Source: Oxytricha trifallax (Eukaryota > Ciliophora > Spirotrichea > Sporadotrichida > Oxytrichidae). From it: a stretch of DNA of 64,000 bases. Shown here piece by piece: positions 50,320 to 61,541 of the stretch. Positions within the stretch are counted from its first letter, which is position 1; every line of letters starts with the position of its first letter. The stretch is taken from positions 25,035 to 89,034 of the forward strand of contig ARYC01002623.1 in the NCBI GenBank assembly GCA_000711775.1, read 5' to 3'. Made by a program: the position numbers and the translations under genes. The notes under the pieces are model-generated. The model worked only from the letters and a program-made list of their open reading frames with translations, had not been told where the DNA came from and made no database searches.

Positions 50320-51279
50320 TCAGAATCTGATCAGATTCTGATGTATAGTCTAGTCGTGACCTATTTGTAGGTCTCCTATTTAGTACCCCTATTTGAGACA
50401 TTTCTTATGTCTGCTTTTCTTAAGGAAGTGATTCTTTTGGTCTCCATGACCTTTATCTTTGGCACTGACCTCCTTTTAGATGGATGAGGTTATGACTTTC
50501 GGATCATTTCTTTGTGAGTCTGGTTAGCTTCTTTTATTTTGATTGAAGAAGTAAGATCTCCTAATAGGTTGTTTAGAGTTTGGTTAAAAGTTTTTTCTCT
50601 AAGGATCTATTCTTGTTTTTGAATGTTGCTCTATCCCATTTAGTAGTGGGGTTTTGGTTTAGGTGTCTCTGGGTTATGTGGAGTTAAAAGATTGTTTGGA
50701 CATTAGGGAAGAATAATTCTACTTGGATTGTGTTGATATCTCTGGGTCTTAACCTTTCTGTTATTATTAAACCATTAGGTTTAGGTGGGTCATTTTTTAT
50801 ACATGACTGCTGAAAAGTTGAGTGAAAACTTCTTGCTTTCTAGAAGTGAAAGGATTCGCTGCAGCAGTTGAATAGTTATGAACTTTCTAGTTGAGTCTAG
50901 TTTCAAAGTTTGCTGATTCAAGGACTTGCTACTTGCAGTTGTTTCTTTTCTTGGGTTGAGATATCTTTAGATACCAGTCAAAGACTTCACTGTATAGACC
51001 TATCTTGTTATAGTCTAAGGGGAGGGTGTCTAAATCATCAACCTCCATTTCTGAGTATGAGTCGTCAGTGTAGTACATTAGGTATTCAGAGTATTTAGTA
51101 GGGTTGGATTGTAGATAAATTTCTTCATCAGACATCTTTCTGTCTGTTTCCCAATGGTCATCATTTTTTTCATTAGTAACTTTGCACTTATGTGGTGCAT
51201 CGTTATTGAAAGAGCTTAAGGTTCTTACCCATTGTGGGGAACCTTGGTTGAGGAACTATTTATTTGGATTGTATGCCAT
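50320..51279 (-). CDS. Unassigned 319-aa Gln/Asn/Lys-rich protein
   Basis: The longest clean reading frame in the window: ATG at 51279, TGA at 50320-50322, 319 codons, with TAA/TAG as Gln throughout (about 25 such codons). The N-terminus reads MAYNPNKQFLNQGSPQWVRT. It is followed by an acidic, Tyr/Ser-rich stretch (EMEVDDLDTLPLDYNKIGLY, about residues 77-96) and then a long low-complexity region rich in Gln, Ser, Asn and Lys. It has no signal peptide, membrane segment or recognised domain. The acidic start and basic Gln-rich remainder would suit a nucleic-acid- or chromatin-associated protein, but that is a guess. A plus-strand tract starts 145 bp away in the opposite direction, so the two may share a promoter. 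The stop may be premature: see the 3' continuation. Confidence 0.5.
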
Positions 51280-51423
51280 ATAGACTTATCATCACAGTTA
51301 CTTTTAGTATCAACCTAATTTTTAATAGGTATTATTTGATGATCAAATACTTTTAGGTCAGCTATCTGTGAATGGAAATCGGTAATCAAGAGTAGCAATA
51401 CAAAAAGAGATAAGGATCCTACC
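51280..51423. promoter_or_regulatory. Possible divergent promoter region
   Basis: The spacer between the minus-strand ATG (51279) and a plus-strand ATG (51424). It has no clear TATA element beyond generally AT-rich sequence. The only support is the head-to-head layout of two coding-like tracts; the plus-strand tract may in fact begin inside this spacer. Confidence 0.2.
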
Positions 51424-51858
51424 ATGGAAAAGAGAAATAAAATCCTCTGACAACTGATAAATGATGAACACTTGGCGGGATCAACAAATAAAGATTCTCA
51501 AAAAGATGCATCACAAGAATTGCTTCAAAAGGACTATTATATGCAAGAAACAAGTTAGGAAAAAGGAAAGTGGGATTCAGTGAGCTTGGTGGACTAGATT
51601 ATAAAAATAGAAGTGTTCACGTTTGGTAAAAAATGTGAAATAGCCAATCGGATGAATGAACATTTTGAGACAAGATTAATGACAAGAGCGATACCAACTC
51701 CTCTCCAAAAAATAAAAACTTAATAAAATACTATATTGAAGTCAGAAAATATTAAACAGAGAATGAGTAAAAAGTAGCTGAAACATGATTATGATGACAC
51801 CAAGGGAATATCCGAGAATGAAAAATTAAGTCATCGAGTAATTATATTTATGTAATGA
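51424..51858 (+). CDS. Unassigned ~136-codon frame
   Basis: From ATG 51424 (MEKRNKIL) the frame meets TGA at 51448-51450, then is open for 135 codons to TGA 51856-51858. The open part is hydrophilic and protein-like: LINDEHLAGSTNKDSQKDAS, ETSQEKGKWDSVSLVDQIIK, FGKKCEIANRMNEHFETRLM and KHDYDDTKGISENEKLSHRV. TAA/TAG are read as Gln. The early TGA follows Leu and may replace an Arg or Trp codon. An overlapping frame is open upstream (from ~51340), so the true start is uncertain. No family is recognised. It lies head-to-head with the 319-aa minus-strand gene. Confidence 0.4.
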
Positions 51859-52600
51859 ATTTCATTCTTTTATCACAAATAAATTATTATCATTAGTATT
51901 TATGTACCTTACCTGTGTAATTCACTAACTATATAACTAATATTTAAAACTTTAACTAATCTCTATAAATTTAAATTAAAATTTATTTATGATAAACTTT
52001 ATATTTATACAAATATAGATAAATCAATAGCTGCTTTAATTTCATCTATTATTATTAATTATAAAACTAATCAATTTTTAATTAGAAATATGAAGAAATA
52101 GACATTTATTAAATGTAAATTTAAGATATATAGAATTCTTTTAACTAATATCATGAGTACAGTGATTGAAAATTATGAACTTAAATTAATTTTACTGTGA
52201 ATCATCAATTCAATAATTATTATTGATACTTAAATTGCTGATAGATATGAAATCAACTTAGAAATGCATTCTTTATTAATATATTACTGTCAGTTTTTGT
52301 TGTAATTTAATCTTCTTCATCCTCATCGTCGTTATCTTATTTATCAGCCTGTAATAACACCTGCTCTTAGTGTGAATTGTTCAATTATACAGATTTATTT
52401 ATGAACTTGAGTCCCAATTTAATATCTAAAGTGTTGATACTACATCAATATATCAATATCATGCACTTGTGAGTAAAATAAATCGAATCTTTGATTTGAG
52501 AGAATTAAACTTTTTATATTACTTAAAATATATAAATAAGTTTGAAATTAAAAATTTAAATTAAATTTAGAAATTCAAAAGAGAAAGCTCTTGTTTAGAT
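51859..52600. other. AT-rich stretch without recognisable genes
   Basis: Nothing supportable seen. Confidence 0.45.
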
Positions 52601-52619
52601 CATCAGATTAATATGCTTG

Positions 52620-54701
52620 CTCCTCCTCACTTTAATGCAAATCATCAGATAAAGAAGCAGTGAAAATTTATACAGACTGGCTACTGCTTCAGACAACGAT
52701 CCCAACTTGTAGTTAAAATGGGAATGATAAACAGAAAAATGTTCTCATTACTATGAAATAGAGTAGTACGCTAACGATGGAAGGAAAGAAGAGATAGTAT
52801 TAATGATTTAAAACCAAAGAAAAATAGATAAAATTCAGGAAGAAAAAGCAGAAAGAAATTTTATATTAAGCCATATTCTCGGAAGAAATACCAGAAGCGA
52901 GATTATAAATTTATTGTTTATTTATTTACAGAAATTACAGAAATCATCACAATTGTTTGTTTTCATTAATATAAGTTTGATAGCTTGAACTTATTATAAA
53001 GTCTAATCAAATTATAAATAAATCTTGCATTGATATTTACAGATAACATATCTTAAATCGATAATAAATAGTAGTGGTAGCCATGATACATTACTTGATG
53101 GCTTAATAAATATGTAAGGAATTAATAACAATATAATCCCTAATAATTATAAATTAAATATGAAAAAAAGAAGTTTAAATATGTCACAACATTTATTGAA
53201 AAACAGAAGAAAAAAATATTTAATGTAGTCAGGATCTTGGGGATAATTTGACACTTTAAGACCATAAATAGATATCCTCTTAAAAATTATGATTATGAGG
53301 ACCTGAAAAAGTTAAATTTTACAAGACTACATTAAGCGTTGAAATGTTGCAACTATCCCATAACCTTTTCAAGAAATTAATTGTTGGTTTTGAATAAATT
53401 AACAGGAATCATTAAAGCATATGACAGAGGTAATACTCATATAGCACTTCTGCCCCAAAACATAGGGCATAAAATAAAATTTATGTATGAAAATAATGGT
53501 TAGTATATAACCAAAAATTTATTATGTGGTCTGGAAACTACTTTAAGACCTTACCTGGATTTTAGATGATTTTTAGAAAAGAAACAAAAACAAATTCAGC
53601 TAGATTCTCAAAGCTGACCCTAATAATGATGACGCATCAGACCGGTAGGGTATTGAATAAGAAGAGATGCAATCTGATAAGAATATTGACAGAGATGATT
53701 TACTGAAACAGAACACATTAGACAATCATAGAATACTCTTGACATAAGAAATACCGATGAGAAAATAGATATAGGCTGTCATTATATAATCTAAATGCTA
53801 TAGATAGGGAAAGAGAAGTGGTATAAATCCTGGAAACTAAAGCGAACGACTACCAACAATAGTAATATAAATGGAAGAGATAAGTCATTGATGGTGTTTA
53901 GAATACTATGATATCATCAAAACTCTTCTACAGGTAAGAAAAAAAGGAGTTTGATCAAGTAAAACAGTCGGTGATCATTACTAAGAATTGTTGGAAAGAT
54001 TCACTTACTAGTAAATTTGGTGGTATCCTTAAAAAAACAAGACCTTGGTACCTTGGAATACTTGAAATAAATATATGAATAGGTCAGATAACTATGAACT
54101 AGCACTATATCGTAATCTATCAAAGGGAAAAATTTCAAATATAACAGGTCTCTAAGAAATTCAAACCTTTTTTTTATTCGGCATAGATCCGCCTGATGAG
54201 ATCATGGTTCAAGGTATACTAAAAAGAGGTAATAATAGAAGCTCGGAAAGTTCAAAGCAAATATAGTTGGATTCATGAAAGACTCAATTGAGGCAGCCTA
54301 TCGCCTCATACCTTACTGTGAAAAATGGGAAGATAACCCAAAATTAGTCTACAAAATACTTAAAATATTAAAGCTATCCTTAATTTGCTGATCTTCTAAT
54401 CCTAGATATTAACAAAAAGTATTTTACTAGATGACATACAACAAAAAATTATGATAGTGAACAGGAAGACAATCTCCTAACTGAGATATAGAAAAATGAG
54501 TTGGTTTAAGAATAAGGTTTTGAACTAGATCTTAAACTTGGAGAGAGACCTTTCTCATTCCTCAATCAGTATGATATGACAATAATAAATGAAAAACACA
54601 TATCTCTGGATTAAAAGAGAAGATCATAAGATCATAGATTTAAGAACAAGATATTAGGTAAAGACTACTAAATTAAGTATAAAAATAAGTTGCTACTTTG
54701 A
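52620..54701 (+). pseudogene. Long decayed or interrupted coding region, unassigned
   Basis: A ~2-kb plus-strand region in which some frame is always protein-like, ending at TGA 54699-54701. In order: RKSRKKFYIKPYSRKKYQKR (~52830); SSGSHDTLLDGLINMQG (~53075); KLTGIIKAYDRGNTHIALLP (~53400) to DFR; then, after a frame change at 53558-53573, KADPNNDDASDRQGIEQEEM (~53610); KNCWKDSLTSKFGGILKKTR (~53985); FLFGIDPPDEIMVQGILKRG (~54170); KDSIEAAYRLIPYCEKWEDN (~54275); and an acidic C-terminus with LLTEIQKNELVQEQGFELDL (~54475). At least five frame changes separate these. The charged, non-repetitive segments argue for a real protein of about 600 residues. No known domain is recognised. The breaks could be decay, tiny eliminated sequences or introns. 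Confidence 0.45.
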
Positions 54702-55400
54702 ATGCTATAATAACTAACTAAAAGGCTGTGGCCCTTATATATTAAATTATATATCAATTCGGGGCCCCGATGTGAATTAATTATTACTCTAATAATAGAA
54801 TTCAATATTAACTTTTAATTAGAAATTGATTTATCTATATTTAAAAATGGAGTATTCTAACTCTAAAAATATAAATTTTGAACTTCAGCTTTTTTGAAGG
54901 ATCTCAAAGTACAATGATGGAAATATTCCTACATTTAGCGGATACGACAACTACTACTACTTCAAAAAAGTTCAACTATTATTTGATTCTGAAGATGCCA
55001 GACACATGAGGTCAGAAAAATTCTAAATGCCACTATTTTGGAGACTCCTTAGTCTGAGCTTGAAGAAGGAATTCCTTGAAGTTTCTACTCTCACAATATT
55101 ATTATTGAAAAACAGATATATAAATATCTTAAATAAGATCTGAATATTATAGAACACTCACAAAAGATTCTTTGAAATTAGATTAATATTTAGATAATTA
55201 GTAAAAGAGGTCAGGAAATTTCCATAGTATTTATAGTCTTAATATTATAAGTTAAATGAACTTATTCAGGGCACGATTAACTTCCTTCTTCAATACTCTA
55301 TTTTAAGAACAATTCTCTTTTTTGCAATCTTAATGTAGTTATTGTTGTACAGTCAAAATCTAGGTATTTATTATAGAATGTTACTATTTTTTTAATAATT
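54702..55400 (+). pseudogene. Fragment paralogous to the start of the beta-helix gene
   Basis: The segment 54800-55060 resembles 11640-11930: both share TTTAATTAGAAATTGATTTA, a Thr-rich coding run (TTTTTT-type near 54950, TSTSTTSSTTSS-type near 11790) and TGCCACTATTTTGG, which encodes the CHYFG block (54999 and ~11880 regions). The reading frame here is interrupted by TGA soon after CHYFG (GDSLV-stop). It appears to be the N-terminal part of a second, decayed family member. A GGGGCCCC dyad lies near 54764 in the preceding spacer. Confidence 0.4.
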
Positions 55401-55439
55401 TAAAAATAAAATTGGAAAGTAGCAAGATATTAAGTATCA

Positions 55440-57089
55440 GGAATGCAAGTGATTACACTTAATTTAATTAGCAACGCAGTATAGAATATCATTGATGAGG
55501 GATAGATATGTCCCATTACTGTTCTAAAATGGAGTTGAAATATAAGAAGCCAGACCTGAACAAGGTTCTGATGATAAATATAAGATATGTAAATGATCAG
55601 CAGAAGAGATTTAAACTGAAAGTCTTACTCGTAAATTAAAAACTAAAACTATCTTAGATTAAAAACTAATAGAACATGTAGAAATAGATCTACAAGCTTG
55701 AGTTTAAGATGAAGTAGAAGGTATTGAGTAAAGTCCGAAGTTTATATACACTCCAGTTAGGATATAATTATCTGGCAGCTATAATAATTGTATAATGTAA
55801 GACACAGGAGAATCCACAGCTGCAACAATTGCAAGTCCCACTCAAAAAGATAGTCGTGAAAAATAGTAAAAAGCATTTGTAGAATTTGAAAAATCCATAC
55901 TTTCACATATCTCTTGACCAACATAATAAATAGGAAAAAATAAGAAAAATAATCATTTAAGAATATTAATGATTAAAATAAAAGAACTAAATATTAATAA
56001 ATCCGAAAGATAGCTAAATGCCTACTAGAAATTAAAAGTAATGACACAGATGAAAGTGATGGGAGTGATCTAAATTGAATAAATTTTAGTTATTTAGGAT
56101 AAGTCAATAAGAAAGCTCAGCAACTTCAGATTCATCAACTAGGGAAAAGATTTTCTCATAACTGCAGGGTAAAAGAAAAAGGAAGAAGGAGTAAAAGAGA
56201 ATATCAGTGCTCAGGGAGTAAAAAATAAATGAAGTTCTAAAGGTTCTAAGTCCAAAATGAAGTCCGAATCTTCCATGATTATGATGTCAAAATTGTAGAT
56301 TCAATTACACAACTAAAATCTATTGAAATTTAGAGATAAAGAACCTGGTAATAAAGGAGAAAAAAGAATAAATAGACACATCAACCATGAAGGAAATCCA
56401 AAAAGAATCAATTATTTTCCATGAAACACAAAATGAGTTTAATTCTAATGAAGAATTATAAAAACTGATTTAAGCAAGTTCCTGTCTAAGAAACAAGAAA
56501 GTGCTGATGAAGAAAAGCATTGAAGACTAATATAAATGAATAATATTCTAGGAAGAGATGTTAAATTTTAAGGGAGCGACATTCTAATACAGAAGGTGAC
56601 GAAATTTAGAGTTTGTACATTATCTGAAAGCCTACCAACAAATGGAAGATATACCAAATTAATTATAATATAACAATTTCAGCAAAACAAAAAAAGAATT
56701 ATATTTTTAAAAAATGAGATTAAAAGACAATAATTTGATAAAACGTGATGAAACAAGCATATGCAACTATGGAGTTCTATATGCTTGCAAGGGAATCATT
56801 TAACTGCATCATAGTAATGTAATAAATAATTTCATTAATATAGTAACGAGGATTGCCAACCATATTAAACTGAGTGTTGTAAATATCATTAAGAGTATCA
56901 ATAGCAAGAACATGCCGAAAAAAGAACTATAGGAAAAAGAATTTCAAGACTAATTCTAGTTCTAGACTAAATTATTGAAAACATACAGTAAAAGAGAAAA
57001 TTATAATGATAAGAAAGGCAATGACTCTGAAAGAAATAAGTTAAAACCACAAGAAAGACCTAGTGGTAAATAAAAGAATCAGTGAGTTG
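55440..57089 (+). pseudogene. Second long interrupted coding region, unassigned
   Basis: Another plus-strand region of protein-like frames ending at a TGA near 57087. It opens with RYVPLLFQNGVEIQEARPEQ (~55505) and goes on, through two in-frame TGAs, to DEVEGIEQSPKFIYTPVRIQ (~55700) and ESTAATIASPTQKDSREK (~55815). Later frames read SNDTDESDGSDLN (~56040), SATSDSSTREKIFSQLQGKR (~56120), a Ser/Lys-rich block (~56240), LGRDVKFQGSDILIQKVTKF (~56555) and CNYGVLYACKGIIQLHHSNV (~56765). The C-terminal end is highly charged, with RPSGKQKNQ. The acidic/basic low-complexity character suggests a disordered regulatory or nuclear protein. Family unknown; it may continue the fragment at 54702-55400. Confidence 0.42.
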
Positions 57090-57099
57090 AATATTTTCA

Positions 57100-58611
57100 A
57101 ATAAATGATAAAAATTGATTAAAAATATTTAAATAAAATATAACAGATATGCATAATTAAGTATGCAATGTTAAAAGTCTGGAACTATTGCTCGCCTAAA
57201 AATATATTTACAAATAGTTAAACATTATTTAAGAACTAAAATATGGAATTAGTTATTTCATCTATAAACTAATTGTTTATCTTGCAATTTTATGCAAGTT
57301 AGTTATGTAATTAGTTTTAATATGAAAGTAAGGGTAAATTATAATAATTAATCAAGCAAATTTAGCAATATAAATCTCAATATTTTAATCCATTACTTAT
57401 CTTAGAATCATCAACTCTTAGCTTTTAAACCTTTATTTCTTATCTTTTCTCATTTTATTCCATGGTTTAGAAATGAAAGTTTTATTGCGAATAATTGAGC
57501 TAAATTATAGTTTATAAAATGACTATAAAATGAAACCTTTAATAATCATTTTTAAGATGAAACTTTTCCATTTTGATATAGGATATTCCAAATTTATATA
57601 TACCTAATTTATAATAGTATATAAATTTACAAAACTTGTTTGTTTAAAATAATAGAATTAACAGTCTTAAAAGAGTTTAGATTTAACCGTAGTTGCGAAT
57701 AACTGTGGCACAGTCAAATTGCTCATGAAAATAATCATTTTGACATAAAAATCCCTAAATCCAAAGTCAAGTTAGCATTATAATTTATTTAAATAAAGTT
57801 ACAATAAACTTGTGAGACCATTTAATCTATCTCAATTGAATGTAAAATAATGGTCAATGCAATTATGTTTACATGTTTTCTTAACAATAAGCATGTCTAA
57901 TTTCTGCCTCTTGCTAAATCATTGTTTTTATCTATTTATTATGTCTATTTTTAATAAAAATTAAATGATAATCTGCATAGTATTTCACTCTAATTAAAAG
58001 TTTATTAACAATTCATAAAGAATAAAGCTTTTTTTTTAAAAATTCATTTAAATTTTTAAACATAATGAATAACGATGATTCATAATAAGACTTTTTGTCT
58101 TGGAAAGGATGATAGCATTTATTAATAACTATTAAGCGTGTTTACACAATTCATAAAGTATTAGAAACAGATTAAATTAATGTTGCTTAACATAATGAAA
58201 AATCAAATTGTTCCTCATTTATAATTACTGATGGAGCCATTGCTCGAATGTTTACAAGATTAATTTACTCTTGCAAGTCATTCTTTGAATATCCAGAATA
58301 CAATATTTATAATTCTCTTGGTGTGAATGTCACTACGATTCAAAAATATTTTTATAAAAAATACATAAAATTCAATTGTTATTTTTGTAGGTCTAACAAT
58401 CATAATCAATATTGAGTGTCGGTTGAAGCTATTAATCCACAAGACTGAACAAATGTACATTAGTGATCGCCTTGCTCTGGATACTTTTAATTATCTTAAT
58501 CTGTTATAAGCTCTTGAAGTGTGTGTCACCACGTTTCAAAATTGTTTTCTAAAAGCCCATCATATTTACAAAAATAAATATTTATATATCCAACCATATT
58601 TTCTCAAAGTG
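57100..58611. other. AT-rich stretch without recognisable genes
   Basis: A weak minus-strand frame at 58460-58278 is hydrophobic and not convincing. Otherwise nothing is seen. Confidence 0.45.
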
Positions 58612-59425
58612 AATAAAGCGAATTAAGAGAATTGAGAAGGGGTCTACAAAATTAATCAAAATTTTAATCATATAATGTATAGTACATGTACAGTAATATA
58701 CTCTAAAATGTGCCATAATCAGCTCTATTTCTTGCAACTAGATCAACATCAATTATTGTGCTAATCTCGAGATCGGTGCTTTTCACATCATCAGGTCTGA
58801 AGCATCAATTAAAGTCGAGTTGAGGATCATATGTTCACATCTCAGCTACATCTCGATTTAAGACTGCTAATCTAAGGATCAGTTGACAGGGCAGTCCTCC
58901 ATTTTATTAGGTGAAATTTTAATAAATTAGAGGTTTTAATAAATTAAATCAGACAAATTACAACCTTTTGAGTTTTAATGATTAATGATAAAAGTTTTAA
59001 CTAGTAATTTTAATCTATAACGAATTATTAATATTGATGTCTTAAATAATTTTAAACTGATAGTTATTAATTAAGACCATTTCTGATTTAATTTATTAAA
59101 ACCTCTAATTTATTAAAATTTCACCTAATAAAATGGAGGACTGCCCTGTCAACTGATCCTTAGATTAGCAGTCTTAAATCGAGATGTGGCTGAGATGTGA
59201 ACACATGATCTTGAAACTCAACTTTTATTGATGCTTCAGACCTGATGATGTGAAAGAGCACCGATCTCGAGATTAGCACAATAATTGATGTTGATCTAGT
59301 TGCAAGAAATAGAGCTGATTATGGCACATTTTAGAGTATATTACTGTACATGTACTATACATTATATGATTAAAATTTTGATTAATTTTGTAGACCCCTT
59401 CTCAATTCTCTTAATTCGCTTTATT
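58612..59425. repeat. Second giant palindrome, ~343-bp arms, 128-bp loop
   Basis: The left arm (58612-58953) and right arm (59082-59425) are near-perfect reverse complements, from AATAAAGCGAATTAAGAG at the outer edge to TAAATTAAATCAGA at the inner edge. A few differences occur, such as GTTGAGGATCATATG against CATGATCTTGAAACTC in the other arm, and a missing T in one TAAAGTCGAG/CTCAACTTTTA region. The arms are GC-richer (~38%) than the flanks and contain the dyad CTCGAGAT. No coding capacity is supported. The loop is unrelated to that of the palindrome at 38612, although both outer ends contain an AAGCGA motif. Confidence 0.95.
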
Positions 59426-59809
59426 ATCCTCATTCTAACAAAATATTAATACTTGACAATTAAGATTTTCATTACAACTCTATAGCATTTTATTACTTTA
59501 TATTAACTAGTCCAAACCGAGAACCCTTCCCTTACAAACGGTTGACCTCACCCCAAATTCTTAAATATGAATATAATTTAAAACAAAACTATTACCGATT
59601 TTTTAACTCATTTTACATGAAATATTTTCGATCTCGATATCATAAAATTTTATAAAAGAAAAATTTTTTGTGTATTAAGGAAGTTGTAAAAATACATTTA
59701 TAATTAAACCAGGTTTCTCAGATTAGATTGCTTTCAAATTATCTAACAATAGTATATTACAAATCTAAATACTCTTGTATATTATAATTATAAATATAAA
59801 TATGCAAAA
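59426..59809. other. AT-rich stretch with a short C-rich block
   Basis: Around 59510-59570 the sequence CCAAACCGAGAACCCTTCCC… is C-rich but unassigned. The rest is AT-rich. Confidence 0.4.
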
Positions 59810-60545
59810 ATGATTCGCTATTCTGATCGCACTTCTCGGAGGTCTCGCACTTTTTTCCCGCTTTTGATAATGAAATTATTGCAAGCAGATTCACTTTGGC
59901 TAAACATAGCTTTCAAAAACACAGCATTCTAGTTATGCAAGTGGCCAGAAGTGGTGCAACCAACAACAATGGTGAAATTTTGGCTGCTCTCTTGACTAGT
60001 CTCGCCACTGTCCTTCAATTCTCTCCAAGTCTCGAATCAGATTGCTACAACTCAATGAGTACCTCAATTCTTGCAACTGACCAATTTATTGACACCATCA
60101 AGAGGATTAAAAATTATTAGGACATAATCTGCGCAATCTGTCTAATTGTTGCCGATTTCCTTTAATCCAATGTATGAATTCCACTTATGTGAAACGGAGT
60201 TGCCTCAACAATTTACGGTTCACGCATTCAGACTTTCCTAAAAGTTGTAAGTTTTTCCAGTTAAATAGCTAAGAATTCTATATAGGCACTCGTATAATGA
60301 TTCAAGATTAAAGACCTAAGACAGCTCCCAGAAGTTCTCCTCATTAACAAGGAGATCACTGATACTGTTGCTCAAATCAATGCCACATGTAACGTTGATA
60401 AGGTTGTCAACACATTTACCAAGGCTATGGTGAGAATCCTTCAACTTTAATTGCCAGAATCGCAGGAGGTGTCATTAAACTAATGCCATATAAAATCTAT
60501 TACTATCTCTGCTTCTACTATTTCAGAAAGGGGAGAGTTACTTTG
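59810..60545 (+). pseudogene. Decayed secreted-protein gene with a retained 39-bp intron
   Basis: An ATG at 59810 is followed, after a small shift, by a typical signal peptide (FAILIALLGGLALFS) and then by the mature part: a charged start, then SILVMQVARSGATNNNGEIL, AALLTSLATVLQFSPSLES and a Cys-containing CAICLIVADFL. After a break near 60170 the frame resumes with NGVASTIYGSRIQTFLKV. It meets a 39-bp sequence from GTAAGT (60247) to ATATAG (60285), like a ciliate intron, and continues LRQLPEVLLINKEITDTVAQ and NATCNVDKVVNTFTKAMVRI. Lesions: an extra base after the signal peptide (~59860) and several TGAs, for example just after the intron. GC is ~40% here against ~22% in the flanks. The family is unknown to me; a small secreted helical protein is likely. 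Confidence 0.55.
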
Positions 60546-61540
60546 AAATCTTGTTAAAATCCTAGGTATTTGGTCCATAGTTAAAATTATCTTAGTAATT
60601 TAGAAACTTTAGCATATGCTATGCCAAATCTAATCTCTCTATACCTTTTTACATACTACTATGCTTTTTGTTTTTATTGTAACCCTTCTATATATATATT
60701 AAGTCAGTCTATAATTTCTAATTAAAATTTTCATTCATCAAAATTTTTACATTCTTTTATGTCACACTTCATATACTTTAAATATAATATTAAACCTAAT
60801 TTTTAATAAATTTGCAAAAAACTGACTAATAAGAGAAATTTTTCACATTTCAATGAATGATAAAATAATAAGAATAACTTAAATTAAAAATTGATTTATA
60901 TATTAAAATCAAGCATAAAAAAATTACTAAAAATAAAATGATAAAAAATATGATTGTATTAAAAGAAATGTATAATATTAATATATAACTTAATAAATTT
61001 TTAAAACTAGAATAAAGATATAAATTAGAAAATTAATTATAAAAAACAATGATAATAATATAATAAATTATTAATTTAAAAAATTGTTAGTATATATAAA
61101 TGAAAGTAAATTTAGAATATAAAAAAAGATAAATGATTTGAAAAAGATATGACTAAAAATATATTTAAGAAATGTCAGTGAAGAATAATGAGTTATATAA
61201 AACATTATTATATCATTTAAAAAGTTTTAAAAATTAATAATATTCTATTTCAATAAAAAATTATCTTAATATAAAGAAAACAATATATAAAATAAGTCCA
61301 TTAGTAATAGTTTAAATTTTAAAAGCAATGAATTATAGGTTTAGAATTAGTCTCTGAATGTAGTAGAAATTTTGAAAAAAGTGGATTATCTAATGTAAAT
61401 TATAGTCGAAAGTTCGATATCGCTTAATGGTTTTATAAGATTGTAAGTAGTAGTAGTTAATGAGCAATCTCAAATTAAATTAAACATTTCACTGTTTAAT
61501 TTTAAAATCAAACCATCAATCTTAGTCATGACATAGATTA
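60546..61540. other. Extremely AT-rich stretch
   Basis: About 1 kb with very few G or C; one of the lowest-GC parts of the window. Nothing is identified. Confidence 0.6.
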
Positions 61541-61541
61541 T

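Noticed and set aside
54764-54771. GGGGCCCC dyad as a telomere-related signal
   Set aside because: A single 8-bp palindrome with no C4A4 sequence next to it.
49400-57200. Retrotransposon (LINE) interpretation of the coding cluster
   Set aside because: I found no reverse-transcriptase YADD/FADD-type motif, endonuclease motif or poly(A) end.
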